From contig NZ_JADYWU010000002.1 in NCBI RefSeq assembly GCF_015864665.1, positions 372,001 to 436,000 of the forward strand: a stretch of DNA of 64,000 bases, written 5' to 3'. The notes beneath the pieces were generated by a model. It made no database searches and was not told the origin of the DNA. It worked only from the letters and a program-made list of their open reading frames with translations. Every line of letters begins with the position of its first letter. The stretch's first letter is position 1. Origin of the DNA: Salinibacterium sp. SWN167 (GTDB taxonomy: Bacteria > Actinomycetota > Actinomycetes > Actinomycetales > Microbacteriaceae). Below are positions 54,601 to 64,000 of the stretch, one piece after another. Position numbers and translations under genes: made by a program.

Positions 54601-55251
54601 TTAGCAGGCGCCCCACATGCCGAGCTTCGCCGCGTAGGCATCATCTTCGGCGTCGCGCAGCTCGGGCCAGTAGCGATCGTTGAGTCCGACTTTGAGAGCT
54701 TCAGCGGCGCCGAGTTCGACCATGGCTAAGTTCACGAACGTGCCGTCTTGCAGATAGACGTAGAGCAGCGAACGGCCGTAGCGGTCCTCGGGTTCGCGAT
54801 CCTCAGCGGCCCACACGGTGGTGCCTTCGGGGAGGAAGTCGCGCAGCAGCTCGCGCGCTTCGATTCCGTAGCATTCTTCGGCATCCGGATTCTGCTGGCT
54901 GGCAAGCTCGGGGGTGTCGAGCCCGATGAGGCGCACCTTCAATTCGGTGCTGCCGTTCTGGAGGTAAAGCGTGTCGCCGTCGTGCACATAGTTGACGGTC
55001 GCCGCGAAAGCGTCAGTCGGGATGCCGATGGTGGCGCTCGCTGCGTCGGCGTTGTCGGCGTCAGTGTTTGCGGTTTCGGGCGCGCTTTCGGGAGCGGGAT
55101 TCGAGCTGTTCGAGGTGCCCGCGACGTCAGAATCGTCGGGGGTGAAGCCTAGCGTGCCGGTGCCGAAGTAGGTCGCGATGGCGATCACCGCGACGAGCAC
55201 GACAACGATAAGAGTGCCAAGAGTGCGGGGACGTTGAGGGGAGGCTGCCAC
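54601..55251 (-). CDS. membrane-anchored thermonuclease (SNase-like)
   Basis: 216 residues: a short basic N terminus, one TM anchor (about 12-32), a Ser/Asn/Ala-rich linker, then a staphylococcal-nuclease domain from about 84. The catalytic set is visible: Asp residues in VHDGDTLYL, Arg in KVRLIGLDTPEL, and Glu/Arg in DREPEDRYGRSLLYVY. A Cys pair (ECYG and the C-terminal WGAC) may be bridged. Expected to act on nucleic acid outside the membrane. GTG start. Confidence 0.92.
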   Translation of the reverse strand: MAASPQRPRTLGTLIVVVLVAVIAIATYFGTGTLGFTPDDSDVAGTSNSSNPAPESAPETANTDADNADAASATIGIPTDAFAATVNYVHDGDTLYLQNGSTELKVRLIGLDTPELASQQNPDAEECYGIEARELLRDFLPEGTTVWAAEDREPEDRYGRSLLYVYLQDGTFVNLAMVELGAAEALKVGLNDRYWPELRDAEDDAYAAKLGMWGAC

Positions 55252-55317
55252 GGAAAGATTCTTGCATGCTGCGGCGGGGCTGAGACGAAGGGTGCGGCGG
55301 AAGGCGACGAATGTTAT

Positions 55318-56142
55318 CTAGTCGTCGTCGTCAATTTCGGTGCTGTCGGGGTGCTGCTGGGCGGCGATCGCCCGCGCCGTGGCGGTGCCGAGCTCTTTGC
55401 CCCAGAGAGAGTGCACAGTTTTCCAATTCAGGCTTTGCTCGATGAACGCGGTGCTGGTTTCGAGCGCAGGGAAGGGCGCGTAGGCCACGTCGGGCACCGC
55501 CTCGCAGACAGTGAGTGTCGCCTCGTTCAGGCGATTGATCTGCAGGGCGAGGATGCGCTGTACGACGAGCGGCATGGGGCGAAAGCGGTACATAACGGGA
55601 ACTTCAGACACAATTACGGGGCAATGAGGGTGTGCGCCGTGACGCGCAGCCTCAATCAGCGCCACGAGGCTTTCCCTCCACCTGGTGGCGGTGGTTCCCA
55701 GCAGCACATCGGGCGGACCGAGCAAGACGACCACCGCATCCACGTCGACCGAGGTGTCGGCAAGCTGGCGGGCGGCGCGAGCCATCGTGAGTTCAGTGTC
55801 GGTCATGGTCGTCCACGAGCATCCGGAACCGTGTTCGCGCGCCACGAAGCGTGCAGTTTGCGAGACCACGGCGAGCCCGTGATTGAGTACGCCGAAGCCG
55901 GATGCCGCCGAGTCTCCGATAAACAGCATCCGGGAAGGATCGGGGCCGTCCACTCCTCCCTCGGGGGCATCGTCGGGAAAGAGTGCGTTCGCGGTTTCGA
56001 CCCGGTAGGCGATCAAGTTCACTCTGAGGAGAGGCTTGAATAACTGGATGAAGCCAGCGATGAAACGGCGAGTAACGGGAGTGGCAGAAGGCACACCGAT
56101 GGCGCGCTTAGGAGACGTGTTCTTCGGGTCCACACGACACAT
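55318..56142 (-). CDS. SGNH/GDSL hydrolase-family protein
   Basis: 274 residues from ATG 56142. Block I FIGDSAASGFGV with the nucleophile Ser, Gly/Asn region around HGLAVVSQTARF, and block III VVVLLGPPDVLLGTTATRW, where the usual GxND is replaced by GPPD. The Asp-x-x-His near the C terminus is less clear (LNWKTVHSLWGKELG). It is probably an esterase/acyl hydrolase. The start is uncertain: ATG 56178 gives a 286-residue form, and neither has a good ribosome-binding site. A much longer frame that continues antisense through mazG is rejected. Confidence 0.8.
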   Translation of the reverse strand: MCRVDPKNTSPKRAIGVPSATPVTRRFIAGFIQLFKPLLRVNLIAYRVETANALFPDDAPEGGVDGPDPSRMLFIGDSAASGFGVLNHGLAVVSQTARFVAREHGSGCSWTTMTDTELTMARAARQLADTSVDVDAVVVLLGPPDVLLGTTATRWRESLVALIEAARHGAHPHCPVIVSEVPVMYRFRPMPLVVQRILALQINRLNEATLTVCEAVPDVAYAPFPALETSTAFIEQSLNWKTVHSLWGKELGTATARAIAAQQHPDSTEIDDDD

Positions 56143-56220
56143 AGTGGTCGAGAGCGCGGCACTCTCGCCGGAGGACATCCCGCAACACGGAAGGTGACTT
56201 TGGCTTAGTTTGAGAAGTGG

Positions 56221-56226
56221 GAGAAT
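56221..56226 (+). promoter_or_regulatory. -10 box, mazG (leaderless)
   Basis: GAGAAT six bases before the ATG at 56233. Confidence 0.42.
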
Positions 56227-56232
56227 GGCGGC

Positions 56233-56910
56233 ATGACTGAGCCTGCTGCGCCTCATCCCGAACTCGACACCCTTATTGCCACTCTCGAGCGGCTGCGTGC
56301 GCCGGGAGGCTGTGCCTGGGACCGCGATCAAACGCATGAGTCGCTTGTGAAGCACCTTGTGGAAGAGACCTACGAGTTGGTGGATGCGATCGAAGGTGGC
56401 GATACCGCCGACATGGTCGAAGAGCTTGGCGATGTGCTCTACCAAGTGCTTTTCCATGCCGATATTGCGACTGAAGCTGGGCGCTTCACTCTCGAAGATG
56501 TAGCCGCTCACATGAATGCCAAAATGGTGAGCCGGCACCCTCACGTGTTTGCCGACGCCACCGCCGAGACGGCCGACGACGTTGTGGCGGCCTGGGATGA
56601 ACTGAAGAAAACAGAGAAGCCAGAACGCACCAGCGTCACCGACGGCATCCCGCAGAAGATGCCCGCGCTTGCACTCGCTGACAAGCTTCTCGGTCGGGCG
56701 CACAAGGTCGGACTCTTGGATGCCACGACTCCGGGCGCGATCAATGTCACGGAAGAAGATGAACTGGGCCCGCTGCTGCTGGCGATTGTGGCGTCCGCGA
56801 AAGCGAACGGTTTGGATTCGGAGCGGGCGTTGCGCACTGCGCTGCGCCAGTTGACCGAAGAGATCAAGGAGCACGAAGTGTCGGTAGCGAAGGCCGATTC
56901 AGCAGGCTAG
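56233..56910 (+). CDS. mazG: nucleoside triphosphate pyrophosphohydrolase MazG
   Basis: 225 residues. The MazG core is LRAPGGCAWDRDQTHESLVKHLVEETYELVDAIE with the EExxE...ExxD metal motif in EELGDVLYQVLFHADIA. The C-terminal part repeats a weaker MazG-like fold. It hydrolyses NTPs, including damaged ones, to NMP and PPi. It is a member of the conserved mfd-mazG-eno order, here separated from mfd by three accessory genes. Confidence 0.95.
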   Translation: MTEPAAPHPELDTLIATLERLRAPGGCAWDRDQTHESLVKHLVEETYELVDAIEGGDTADMVEELGDVLYQVLFHADIATEAGRFTLEDVAAHMNAKMVSRHPHVFADATAETADDVVAAWDELKKTEKPERTSVTDGIPQKMPALALADKLLGRAHKVGLLDATTPGAINVTEEDELGPLLLAIVASAKANGLDSERALRTALRQLTEEIKEHEVSVAKADSAG

Positions 56911-56923
56911 AACCCGGATGGGT

Positions 56924-56956
56924 GGTGCCCCCCTTAACCCGAATAAGGAGGGCACC
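56924..56956 (+). terminator. hairpin after mazG
   Basis: 13-base arms (GGTGCCCCCCTTA with TAAGGAGGGCACC, one mismatch) and a 7-base loop, 13 bp past the stop. There is no U-tract. The remaining 220 bp up to the next gene show nothing else recognisable except the tetR promoter. Confidence 0.6.
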
Positions 56957-57168
56957 GGCGCAACGCCAGCAAACGAGACATGTGATCGCACGTCGATCGT
57001 CTACCGAATGGCATCGCGCGCTGAAGGATCGGTGGGATTACCCGGCCTACCGATCCAGCGTTGGAGAAGCCCCTGGTGAGGGGGATTCAAGTAGTTGTGG
57101 TGCCGTTAACAGGTTTCCGGCACAAGGAGAAATCATAACCATTGTCGAACCCATAAGCAAACAACCGT

Positions 57169-57174
57169 TATGTT
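57169..57174 (+). promoter_or_regulatory. -10 box, TetR gene (leaderless)
   Basis: TATGTT six bases before the ATG at 57181; an imperfect dyad beginning CAAACAA and ending TTATTTG overlaps it, possibly an autoregulatory site. Confidence 0.42.
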
Positions 57175-57180
57175 TATTTG

Positions 57181-57780
57181 ATGGCCCGTAGACCCGACCC
57201 GACACGCAAGCCAGCTCTTCTTCAGCAAACTATCGCCTATCTTGCTGATAAACCGCTGTCTAGTCTCACATTTCGTTCGCTTGCGAAAGCGCTCGATGTC
57301 AGCACCTTCACGCTGGTTTACCATTTCGGAACGCGCGCAGAGCTCGTCCGTGAAATAGTGCGGATCAACGCGCGGGGAGCGAGCCCTGAAGAAGCTGCGA
57401 TGCTTCCGTTTGACACTCTTGAAGACTACTTTTCGAGCCTCGCGCAGTCGTGGCGGTGGACGCAACTGCCGGAAAACTTGCACCGCCAACGTCTCGAACT
57501 TGAGGCTGGCCTGCTCGAAGCTGTGGAACGCGACGAACTCTCCATCACGCGTGACTACTTTGTGCGGTGGATCGAGATGGGCACAGCAGCGCTCGTGTCC
57601 TTAGGAGTAGATCGCGGCGCGGCCGAGGTGGAGGCTCGCTTGCTTGTCAACACCTTCCACGGAGTGCAGTTCGATCTTGTGCTCAACCAGAACCTTGAGG
57701 CGTCTACCGCAGTGTTCGAGACCGCCATTGCCCACCATCGCTCGCGGGTCGAACAACTCATTACTGAAGTAGTCCGGTAA
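57181..57780 (+). CDS. TetR-family regulator
   Basis: 199 residues. Helix-turn-helix at about 20-55 (LADKPLSSLTFRSLAKALDVSTFTLVYHFGTRAELVREIV). The ligand domain has LNQNLEASTAVFETAIAHH at its end. Neighbours are mazG and hisS, so no target is suggested by context; autoregulation is possible. ATG 57181 is preferred to TTG 57178. Confidence 0.9.
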   Translation: MARRPDPTRKPALLQQTIAYLADKPLSSLTFRSLAKALDVSTFTLVYHFGTRAELVREIVRINARGASPEEAAMLPFDTLEDYFSSLAQSWRWTQLPENLHRQRLELEAGLLEAVERDELSITRDYFVRWIEMGTAALVSLGVDRGAAEVEARLLVNTFHGVQFDLVLNQNLEASTAVFETAIAHHRSRVEQLITEVVR

Positions 57781-57803
57781 CCGCACACGCCTCGTGGGTG
57801 CGA

Positions 57804-57809
57804 GAGAAT
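57804..57809 (+). promoter_or_regulatory. -10 box, hisS (leaderless)
   Basis: GAGAAT seven bases before the ATG at 57817. Confidence 0.4.
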
Positions 57810-57816
57810 AGGAATC

Positions 57817-59106
57817 ATGGCGTCCACTGTTAATCCTCCCCGCGGCATGCGGGATTTCCTCCCCGCAGAAAAAGCTCAGCGCGAGCGTGTGCTCGGTGTT
57901 ATCCGGGGAAGCTACCGCGCTCACGGGTTCGACGAGATCGAAACCCCGGTGATGGAAGACAGTTCACGCTTGCATGCCGGTTTGGGCGGCGACAACGAGA
58001 AGCTCGCGTTCGCTGTCATGAAACGAGGGCTCACGAGTGAGAAACTGCAGGCGGCATCCGATGCCCTTGAACTCGCCGATCTGGGCATGCGTTTCGACCT
58101 CACGGTGCCGCTGGCTCGTTTCTATGCGACGCACCGTGCCGAGTTGCCGAAGGTGTTCCGGGCGATTCAGATGGCACCCGTGTGGCGTGCCGAGCGCCCG
58201 CAGAAGGGGCGTTACCGCCAGTTTGTGCAGTGCGACATTGACATCATGGGCGAGGCGGGCCCGAGCGCTGAGATCGAACTCATCACCGCTACGGCTGCCA
58301 CGCTCGATGCTCTCGGCATTGAAGGCTGCACCATTCGCGTAAACGATCGTCGCTTGCTCACGAGTTCGCTCAGCATTCTCGGGTTCCCGGCCAAGGAGCA
58401 CGAAGCGGTGCTCATCACGGTCGACAAGCTCGACAAACTCGGTGCCGATGGCGTTGTTGCTGAGTTGCGTGAACGTGCCTTCCCCGATGGTCCCGTGGCG
58501 GCGCTCGCCGAATTCCTGACGCGTCCGGCCCCCGAAAGTGCTGCTGCATTCAGTGCGGATGCCATCCGCGCCGCCTTGCCCGCAGGAGTCACCGAGGAGG
58601 TCATTCTTGAACTCGCGGCGATCGGCGAGGCCGTTGAAGCGGGCCGTGGCGACTCCGGCTCGCTCATTGAGTTTGACCCGTGGTTGGTGCGGGGGATGGG
58701 TTACTACACGGGCGCAATCTTTGAGGTCGCGCATCCGTCGCTCGGGTATTCGCTCGGTGGCGGTGGCCGCTATGACGGAATGATCGGTCGTTTCTTGGGT
58801 AGCGATGTGCCCGCTGTGGGATTCTCGCTCGGCTTCGAACGTCTTGTCGATCTCGTTGAGCTCGGCGATGCAGCCATTGATGATCAGCTTGCGTTGATTT
58901 ATGACACCGATGTCGATGCGGCGACGCTCGTGCGGTTGCAAGCAGCGTTGATTCGTGACGGCAAACGCGTGCGACTTGAGGCTCGACCGAAGAAGATGCC
59001 CCAGCTTCTCGATCAGTTGAAGGATGCCGGGTTCACCAGTTTCGCAACGGTTCGTGCCGAAAACATGAGTATTGATAGCCTTGAGTTCAAGCCGCTGGGT
59101 GGCTAG
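57817..59106 (+). CDS. hisS: histidyl-tRNA synthetase
   Basis: 429-residue class II synthetase. Motif 1 region PRGMRDFLPAEKAQRERVL, motif 2 FRAIQMAPVWRAERPQKGRYRQFVQCDIDIMG, the histidine loop RGMGYYTGAIFEVAHP, motif 3 GGGGRYDGMIGRFLG followed by PAVGFSLGFERL. The C-terminal anticodon-binding domain is short. It lies between mazG and eno, a local insertion relative to the backbone order of M. tuberculosis. Confidence 0.96.
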   Translation: MASTVNPPRGMRDFLPAEKAQRERVLGVIRGSYRAHGFDEIETPVMEDSSRLHAGLGGDNEKLAFAVMKRGLTSEKLQAASDALELADLGMRFDLTVPLARFYATHRAELPKVFRAIQMAPVWRAERPQKGRYRQFVQCDIDIMGEAGPSAEIELITATAATLDALGIEGCTIRVNDRRLLTSSLSILGFPAKEHEAVLITVDKLDKLGADGVVAELRERAFPDGPVAALAEFLTRPAPESAAAFSADAIRAALPAGVTEEVILELAAIGEAVEAGRGDSGSLIEFDPWLVRGMGYYTGAIFEVAHPSLGYSLGGGGRYDGMIGRFLGSDVPAVGFSLGFERLVDLVELGDAAIDDQLALIYDTDVDAATLVRLQAALIRDGKRVRLEARPKKMPQLLDQLKDAGFTSFATVRAENMSIDSLEFKPLGG

Positions 59107-59133
59107 CGGAACGCAGCCTTCGAGGGAGAAGTC

Positions 59134-60090
59134 GTGAACGTCAAAGCAACACCGATTCTTGTTTTTGTGGGCGTCAGTTTTGGGCTCGCGTGGCTCTTCG
59201 CCCTTCCTCTCTGGTTCACGGGTGGTCTCGAGAATCCGTTCTTCACAGTGTTTGCGCTCGCGATGATGTTTACGCCGGCGATCGCGGCGCTCGTGGTCGT
59301 CTTCTTTGTCGAGAAGCATCCGGATGCTCGCTCGCGACGCGCGGCGCTGGGGCTTGGTTCGGTGCGCCCCGTCGGCCGGTTCCTGCGCTACTTGGCGTTG
59401 GCGCTCGTCGTTCCGCCCGTCTTGATTCTGGCTGCGCTCGTTGTCGGTGCCGTAGTGGGGGTCTACCCCGCCGACTTTGTGAACTTCTCCGGCTTCCAGG
59501 CGATGGTCGATAGCCAGTTGGCGGCGATTGGTGAAGAGCCGCTGCCTGTCCCGATTGGCCTGCTGGTCGCGCTGCAGTTCGTGAACGTGTTGATCGGTGC
59601 GGTCATCAATACGATTCCCGCGTTCGGTGAAGAACTCGGCTGGCGCGGCTGGCTGTTGCCCAAGCTGCTGCCCCTCGGCATCGTTCCGGCCATCCTTATC
59701 TCGGGAGTGATCTGGGGCCTGTGGCATGCCCCGCTCATCCTGCTCGGCTACAACTACCCTGGTGCTCCCGGCTGGCTCGCGCTCACGGCCATGGTCGGCA
59801 TGACGATCGTCGTTGGCGGCGTGTTCGCGTGGCTGCGCATCCGTTCGGCGTCGGTGTGGCCTGCCGCCCTAGCCCACGGTGCCTTCAACGCAGCTGCCGG
59901 GTTCTCGATCATTTTCATCATGGTTGGCGAATCTTTCGACCCCCTTCAGGCAAGCATTTTGGGCTGGACCGGATGGCTCGTGCCGCTCGTTCTGGTGATC
60001 GTGCTGCTAGCCACTGGCCAGTTTCGTTCGCCAGCCCCGTTACCGACTGTTAGCCGTAACGAGTCAGCGCCGGTCGTTGGCTCGGAGTAG
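59134..60090 (+). CDS. CPBP-family intramembrane metalloprotease
   Basis: 318 residues with about eight TM helices. Motif 1 Glu166-Glu167...Arg171 (FGEELGWRGWLLPKLLP) and motif 2 His198 (WGLWHAPLILLGYNYPG), of the EExxWR subtype. GTG start with GAGGGAG upstream, 27 bp after hisS. It is the second CPBP protease of the window, and is only distantly related to the one at 53572. Function unknown; membrane-protein processing or self-immunity occurs in the family. Confidence 0.92.
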   Translation: MNVKATPILVFVGVSFGLAWLFALPLWFTGGLENPFFTVFALAMMFTPAIAALVVVFFVEKHPDARSRRAALGLGSVRPVGRFLRYLALALVVPPVLILAALVVGAVVGVYPADFVNFSGFQAMVDSQLAAIGEEPLPVPIGLLVALQFVNVLIGAVINTIPAFGEELGWRGWLLPKLLPLGIVPAILISGVIWGLWHAPLILLGYNYPGAPGWLALTAMVGMTIVVGGVFAWLRIRSASVWPAALAHGAFNAAAGFSIIFIMVGESFDPLQASILGWTGWLVPLVLVIVLLATGQFRSPAPLPTVSRNESAPVVGSE

Positions 60091-61431
<1,341 letters not shown>

Positions 61432-61448
61432 CACTCACTAGCGTCGTC

Positions 61449-61454
61449 TAGCAT
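61449..61454 (+). promoter_or_regulatory. -10 box, ftsB-like gene (leaderless)
   Basis: TAGCAT seven bases before the ATG at 61462. Confidence 0.45.
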
Positions 61455-61461
61455 CGAACGC

Positions 61462-61968
61462 ATGGCTAGGCGAGTACGAGCAAAAAAGGTAGCGGTGTCG
61501 CTGCCCGAGGAGAGCGCGCCCGAACACTGGCTGCGCACGATCCGCTTCTCGGGCTTCACCGTGCTCATGCTTAGTTTGCTCATACTCGCCGTCATCGTTC
61601 TTGCGCCAAACTTGCGCATTTTTATCGAGCAGCAGCAGACGATTGCGCAACTGCAATCTGAGGTTGAAGAGGCTCAAGAGTCTGTCGATAGCCTCACTGA
61701 AAACGTTGCCCGCTGGGATGACCGCGCCTATATCGAGTCCCAGGCGCGCGACCGGCTCTACTACGTGTATCCGGGCGAAGTGAGCTACTTGGTTACCGGC
61801 GAAGCCGCCGATGTCACCACCAACGATGGTGTGCCGGTGAGCGCGACCATCCAAACCACCCAGATCGATTGGGTGCAAACTCTCGTGTCGTCCATTTACA
61901 CTGCTGGTCTCACGGAAGATGCCCCCGACGAGCTCACCGCCCCCGTAATTGAAGGACCTCAGCAATGA
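61462..61968 (+). CDS. septum formation initiator (FtsB/DivIC-like)
   Basis: 168 residues: a basic cytoplasmic N terminus, one TM helix (about 32-53), a coiled coil (about 55-85, IEQQQTIAQLQSEVEEAQESVDSL in part) and the conserved extracytoplasmic region DDRAYIESQARDRLYYVYPGEVSYLV. Homologues form a divisome complex with FtsL and FtsQ. The stop overlaps the DUF501 start (ATGA). Confidence 0.93.
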   Translation: MARRVRAKKVAVSLPEESAPEHWLRTIRFSGFTVLMLSLLILAVIVLAPNLRIFIEQQQTIAQLQSEVEEAQESVDSLTENVARWDDRAYIESQARDRLYYVYPGEVSYLVTGEAADVTTNDGVPVSATIQTTQIDWVQTLVSSIYTAGLTEDAPDELTAPVIEGPQQ

Positions 61969-62555
61969 CCACCCCACCGTTTGACGCTGTCAGCGATGAA
62001 GATGTGCGCATTGTGTCGCTTCAACTCGGCCGCCCCGCTCGCGATGTGATCGGCATTGCGGCGCGCTGCGTGTGCGGCGCTCCGACCGTGGTGTCGACCA
62101 AACCCCGCCTGAGCGATGGAACGCCGTTCCCCACGATCTATTACCTGTGCCACCCGGCCGCAACGGCATCCGTGTCGACGCTTGAAGCTGAGGGGCAGAT
62201 GCCGGAGCTCGCGGCAATGCTCGAGGGCGAGATTGGTGCGCAGTACCAGGCCGCCCACGACGCCTACATTGCCGACCGGGATGGCATTGAGGTCGTTCCC
62301 GAGCTGGCCGGCGTTTCAGCCGGCGGCATGCCCACTCGCGTGAAGTGCCTGCACGCGCTGGTTGGCCATTCACTCGCAGCCGGCCCCGGAGTTAACCCCA
62401 TCGGCGATATCGCTCTTGAGCGTGCCTCGTGGAGCCCGGCCGTGTGCCAGTGCCCCGACTACACCGAAGCAACTAGCGACTGCGCCTCGGCAGCCGATGC
62501 TGTCTCGGCGCCCACTGCTGCCCCAGCGACGGTGACAGGGGAGACACAACGGTGA
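61965..62555 (+). CDS. DUF501-family protein
   Basis: 196 residues. The family core is VSLQLGRPARDVIGIAARCVCGAPTVV, TFPTIYYLCHP-like PFPTIYYLCHPAATASVSTLEAEG, and TRVKCLHALVGHSLAAGPGVNPIGD with several Cys/His residues that may bind metal. Its place between the FtsB-like gene and the next gene is conserved in actinobacteria; function unknown. It overlaps the subtilase start (GTGA). Confidence 0.93.
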   Translation: MTTPPFDAVSDEDVRIVSLQLGRPARDVIGIAARCVCGAPTVVSTKPRLSDGTPFPTIYYLCHPAATASVSTLEAEGQMPELAAMLEGEIGAQYQAAHDAYIADRDGIEVVPELAGVSAGGMPTRVKCLHALVGHSLAAGPGVNPIGDIALERASWSPAVCQCPDYTEATSDCASAADAVSAPTAAPATVTGETQR

Positions 62556-63799
62556 AGCGGTGGGCTGCTGGCGCGATACTGATGGCGAGCCTTGCGTCGC
62601 TATTGGTGGCGACCCCGGCCCACGCGGATGCGGTGCGTGACCAAGAATATTGGCTTCAGGAGTACGGCATCGAAGCCGCGTGGGAGACCACCAAGGGCGC
62701 AGGCGTGACTATTGCGGTGATCGACACCGGTGTTGATGGCTCGGTGGACGAGCTTGTTGGTGTTGTCACGGGCGGAACAGATTTCTCAGGCCAAGGCTCG
62801 GCAAACGGCCAGACACCGGTCGGCGACGATAACCCAGCGCACGGCACGCTCGTCGCGTCGCTCGCGGCAGGGCGCGGCACCGATACGGACGCTGGCGTGA
62901 TCGGTGCGGCTCCAGCGGCGAACATTATGGCGATCTCTATCGGCTTCACCGGTGGGGCGATCAGTTCGGATGATCAGATTGCCTTGGCGGTTCGCTATGC
63001 AGTCGATCAGGGGGCCGACGTCATTAATTTGTCGCTCACCCGTGAGACTCTCGACTGGCCGCTGAGCTGGGACAGCGCATTCCTTTACGCGATGGACAAC
63101 GACGTTGTTGTTGTGGCGGCGGCGGGAAACCGTGGCAGTGGAACTGCCTCCGTGGGTGCGCCCGCGACGATGCCCGGCGTTTTGACTGTTGCGGGTGTCG
63201 ACGTTAACGGCGTCGCGAGCTTCAACGCGTCCACCCAGGGCATCACGATCGGTGTTGCTGCGCCCAGCGAGGATTTAGTGGGCGTTGCTCCCGGTGGTTC
63301 GCATGTGCTGTGGAACGGCACCAGCGGGGCGACCCCGATCGTGGCCGGCATCGTGGCGCTCGTGCGTGCCGCTCATCCTGAGCTGGATGCTAACAACGTG
63401 ATCAATCGCATTGTCTCCACGGCGCACGACACGGGTGCTCCGGGCGCAGACGCGATTTATGGCTTCGGGCTCATCGATGCTGAAGCAGCGGTGACGGCAA
63501 ATGTTCCGCTCGTTGACGAGAACCCGATGGGGAGTCTCGCGGAGTGGATCACCGTTTACCGCCGTGCGGAATCCACGCCGATCCCTGTGCCGAGCTTCAG
63601 CCCGACACCGACGCCGGTTCCGGAAACAGTGCCGGACGTTGCGGGGCCCGTCAGTCCGCTCGGAACAGTGCTGCCAACCGTGAGCATGCTTCGCAATGTG
63701 GGCGTACCTCTTGCCATTTACGCGATTTTTTTGATGATTTTGGCCGGTTCGGGCGTCTTCGCTTGGCGTCGGTTTAGGAGTCTGCGCGAGACAGAGTAA
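62552..63799 (+). CDS. subtilisin-family (S8) serine protease, membrane anchored
   Basis: 415 residues. Signal peptide 1-25 (ends TPAHA). The triad is Asp58 (VIDTGVDG), His97 (AHGTLVAS) and Ser258 (NGTSGATPIVAG). A Pro/Thr-rich linker (SPTPTPVPETVPD) leads to a C-terminal TM helix at about 385-407, giving an outward-facing anchored enzyme. The layout resembles mycosin (MycP) proteases of type VII secretion, but no ESX gene is visible nearby. GTG start overlaps the DUF501 stop, so it is co-translated with the division/DUF501 genes. Confidence 0.93.
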   Translation: MKRWAAGAILMASLASLLVATPAHADAVRDQEYWLQEYGIEAAWETTKGAGVTIAVIDTGVDGSVDELVGVVTGGTDFSGQGSANGQTPVGDDNPAHGTLVASLAAGRGTDTDAGVIGAAPAANIMAISIGFTGGAISSDDQIALAVRYAVDQGADVINLSLTRETLDWPLSWDSAFLYAMDNDVVVVAAAGNRGSGTASVGAPATMPGVLTVAGVDVNGVASFNASTQGITIGVAAPSEDLVGVAPGGSHVLWNGTSGATPIVAGIVALVRAAHPELDANNVINRIVSTAHDTGAPGADAIYGFGLIDAEAAVTANVPLVDENPMGSLAEWITVYRRAESTPIPVPSFSPTPTPVPETVPDVAGPVSPLGTVLPTVSMLRNVGVPLAIYAIFLMILAGSGVFAWRRFRSLRETE

Positions 63800-63837
63800 G
63801 TTTGGTGGCGAACTTCCCTTTTAGGAGACTCTAACTC

Positions 63838-64000
63838 GTGCCAAAAATCTTGATTGTCGGCGGCGGTTACGCCGGTTTTTACACTGCCCGTAAGCTCGAA
63901 AAGTGGCTGCGTCGCGGCGAAGCTGAGGTCACCATGGTGGACCCTCTTCCCTACATGACGTACCAGCCTTTCTTGCCTGAGGTTGCAGCAGGCTCCATTG
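63838..64000 (+). CDS. ndh: NADH dehydrogenase (type II, Ndh-like), 3' end beyond window
   Basis: The first 54 codons of a FAD/NAD oxidoreductase: PKILIVGGGYAGFYTARKLE (FAD-binding Rossmann motif) and VDPLPYMTYQPFLPEVAAGSI, which matches the start of type II NADH dehydrogenases. GTG start with AGGAG ten bases upstream. The rest lies outside the window. Confidence 0.88.
   Translation, partial: MPKILIVGGGYAGFYTARKLEKWLRRGEAEVTMVDPLPYMTYQPFLPEVAAGSI

Noticed and set aside
55318-56874. 518-residue version of the SGNH hydrolase
   Set aside because: The added N-terminal half is antisense to mazG and has no signal; the family part begins near residue 245 of that frame.
57964-59727. 587-codon minus-strand frame opposite hisS and a CPBP gene
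   Set aside because: Shadow frame; both genes on the plus strand carry all conserved motifs.

Overview
The window is a gene-dense, high-GC (about 60% by eye) chromosomal segment of an actinobacterium, most likely a member of Microbacteriaceae; the genus is not resolved. The main support is the gene order from the protein mannosyltransferase at 12.8 kb to the DUF501 gene at 62.6 kb. It follows the conserved actinobacterial backbone pmt, rsmI, metG, tatD, rsmA, ispE, ABC-F, glmU, prs, rplY, pth, mfd, mazG, eno, ftsB-like, DUF501 (Rv1002c to about Rv1025 in Mycobacterium tuberculosis). Accessory blocks sit between the backbone genes. GTG starts, NTGA start/stop overlaps and leaderless-type promoters also fit this group. 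No rRNA, CRISPR, complete insertion sequence, phage or replication origin was seen; there is one tRNA (Gln, UUG).

Layout. 0-4.2 kb: the end of a methylcitrate (propionate) operon prpD-prpB-prpC, an aldo/keto reductase and a small membrane protein. 4.2-7.4 kb: a scar in which a decayed rhs/YD-repeat gene and a small membrane-protein gene lie between a 3' remnant and an intact copy of a metallo-beta-lactamase-fold gene. 7.4-12.8 kb: a DUF255 thioredoxin-domain protein, a RelE/Phd-type toxin-antitoxin pair, an HNH nuclease behind an octamer tandem repeat, DUF1003, and metY with a CoA-binding protein. 12.8-18.7 kb: mannosyltransferase, TetR, an MMPL exporter with a 30-bp palindrome, and an EamA exporter. 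18.8-30.8 kb: rsmI, an SRPBCC protein, the fructose operon fruR-fruK-PTS, then metG-tatD-rsmA, a DUF4287 gene, ispE and an ABC-F ATPase. 30.8-36.3 kb: a two-component system facing a DM13 lipoprotein-DoxX pair, a YeiH-type membrane protein with MarR, tRNA-Gln with a strong terminator, and a lipoprotein. 36.3-48.2 kb: glmU, prs, an acyl-CoA ligase, gnd and a gluconate/idonate operon with its GntR-family regulator. 48.2-64 kb: rplY-pth-mfd, CPBP proteases, a secreted-type nuclease, an SGNH hydrolase, mazG, TetR, hisS, eno, the division protein, DUF501, a subtilase and the start of ndh.

Genes that work together. IdnD, the SDR reductase, GntP, GntK and Gnd form a route from external gluconate/idonate through 6-phosphogluconate to ribulose 5-phosphate; Prs next door uses ribose 5-phosphate. 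FruR, FruK and the one-polypeptide PTS take fructose to fructose 1,6-bisphosphate, and Eno serves lower glycolysis. PrpB, PrpC and PrpD detoxify and use propionyl-CoA. Signals that ordinary annotation would miss are a near-invariant -10 box six or seven bases before many start codons (leaderless transcripts), convergent genes sharing a 4-base stop overlap, a strongly over-used GGATGC/GCATCC word, and several palindromes beside regulator genes.
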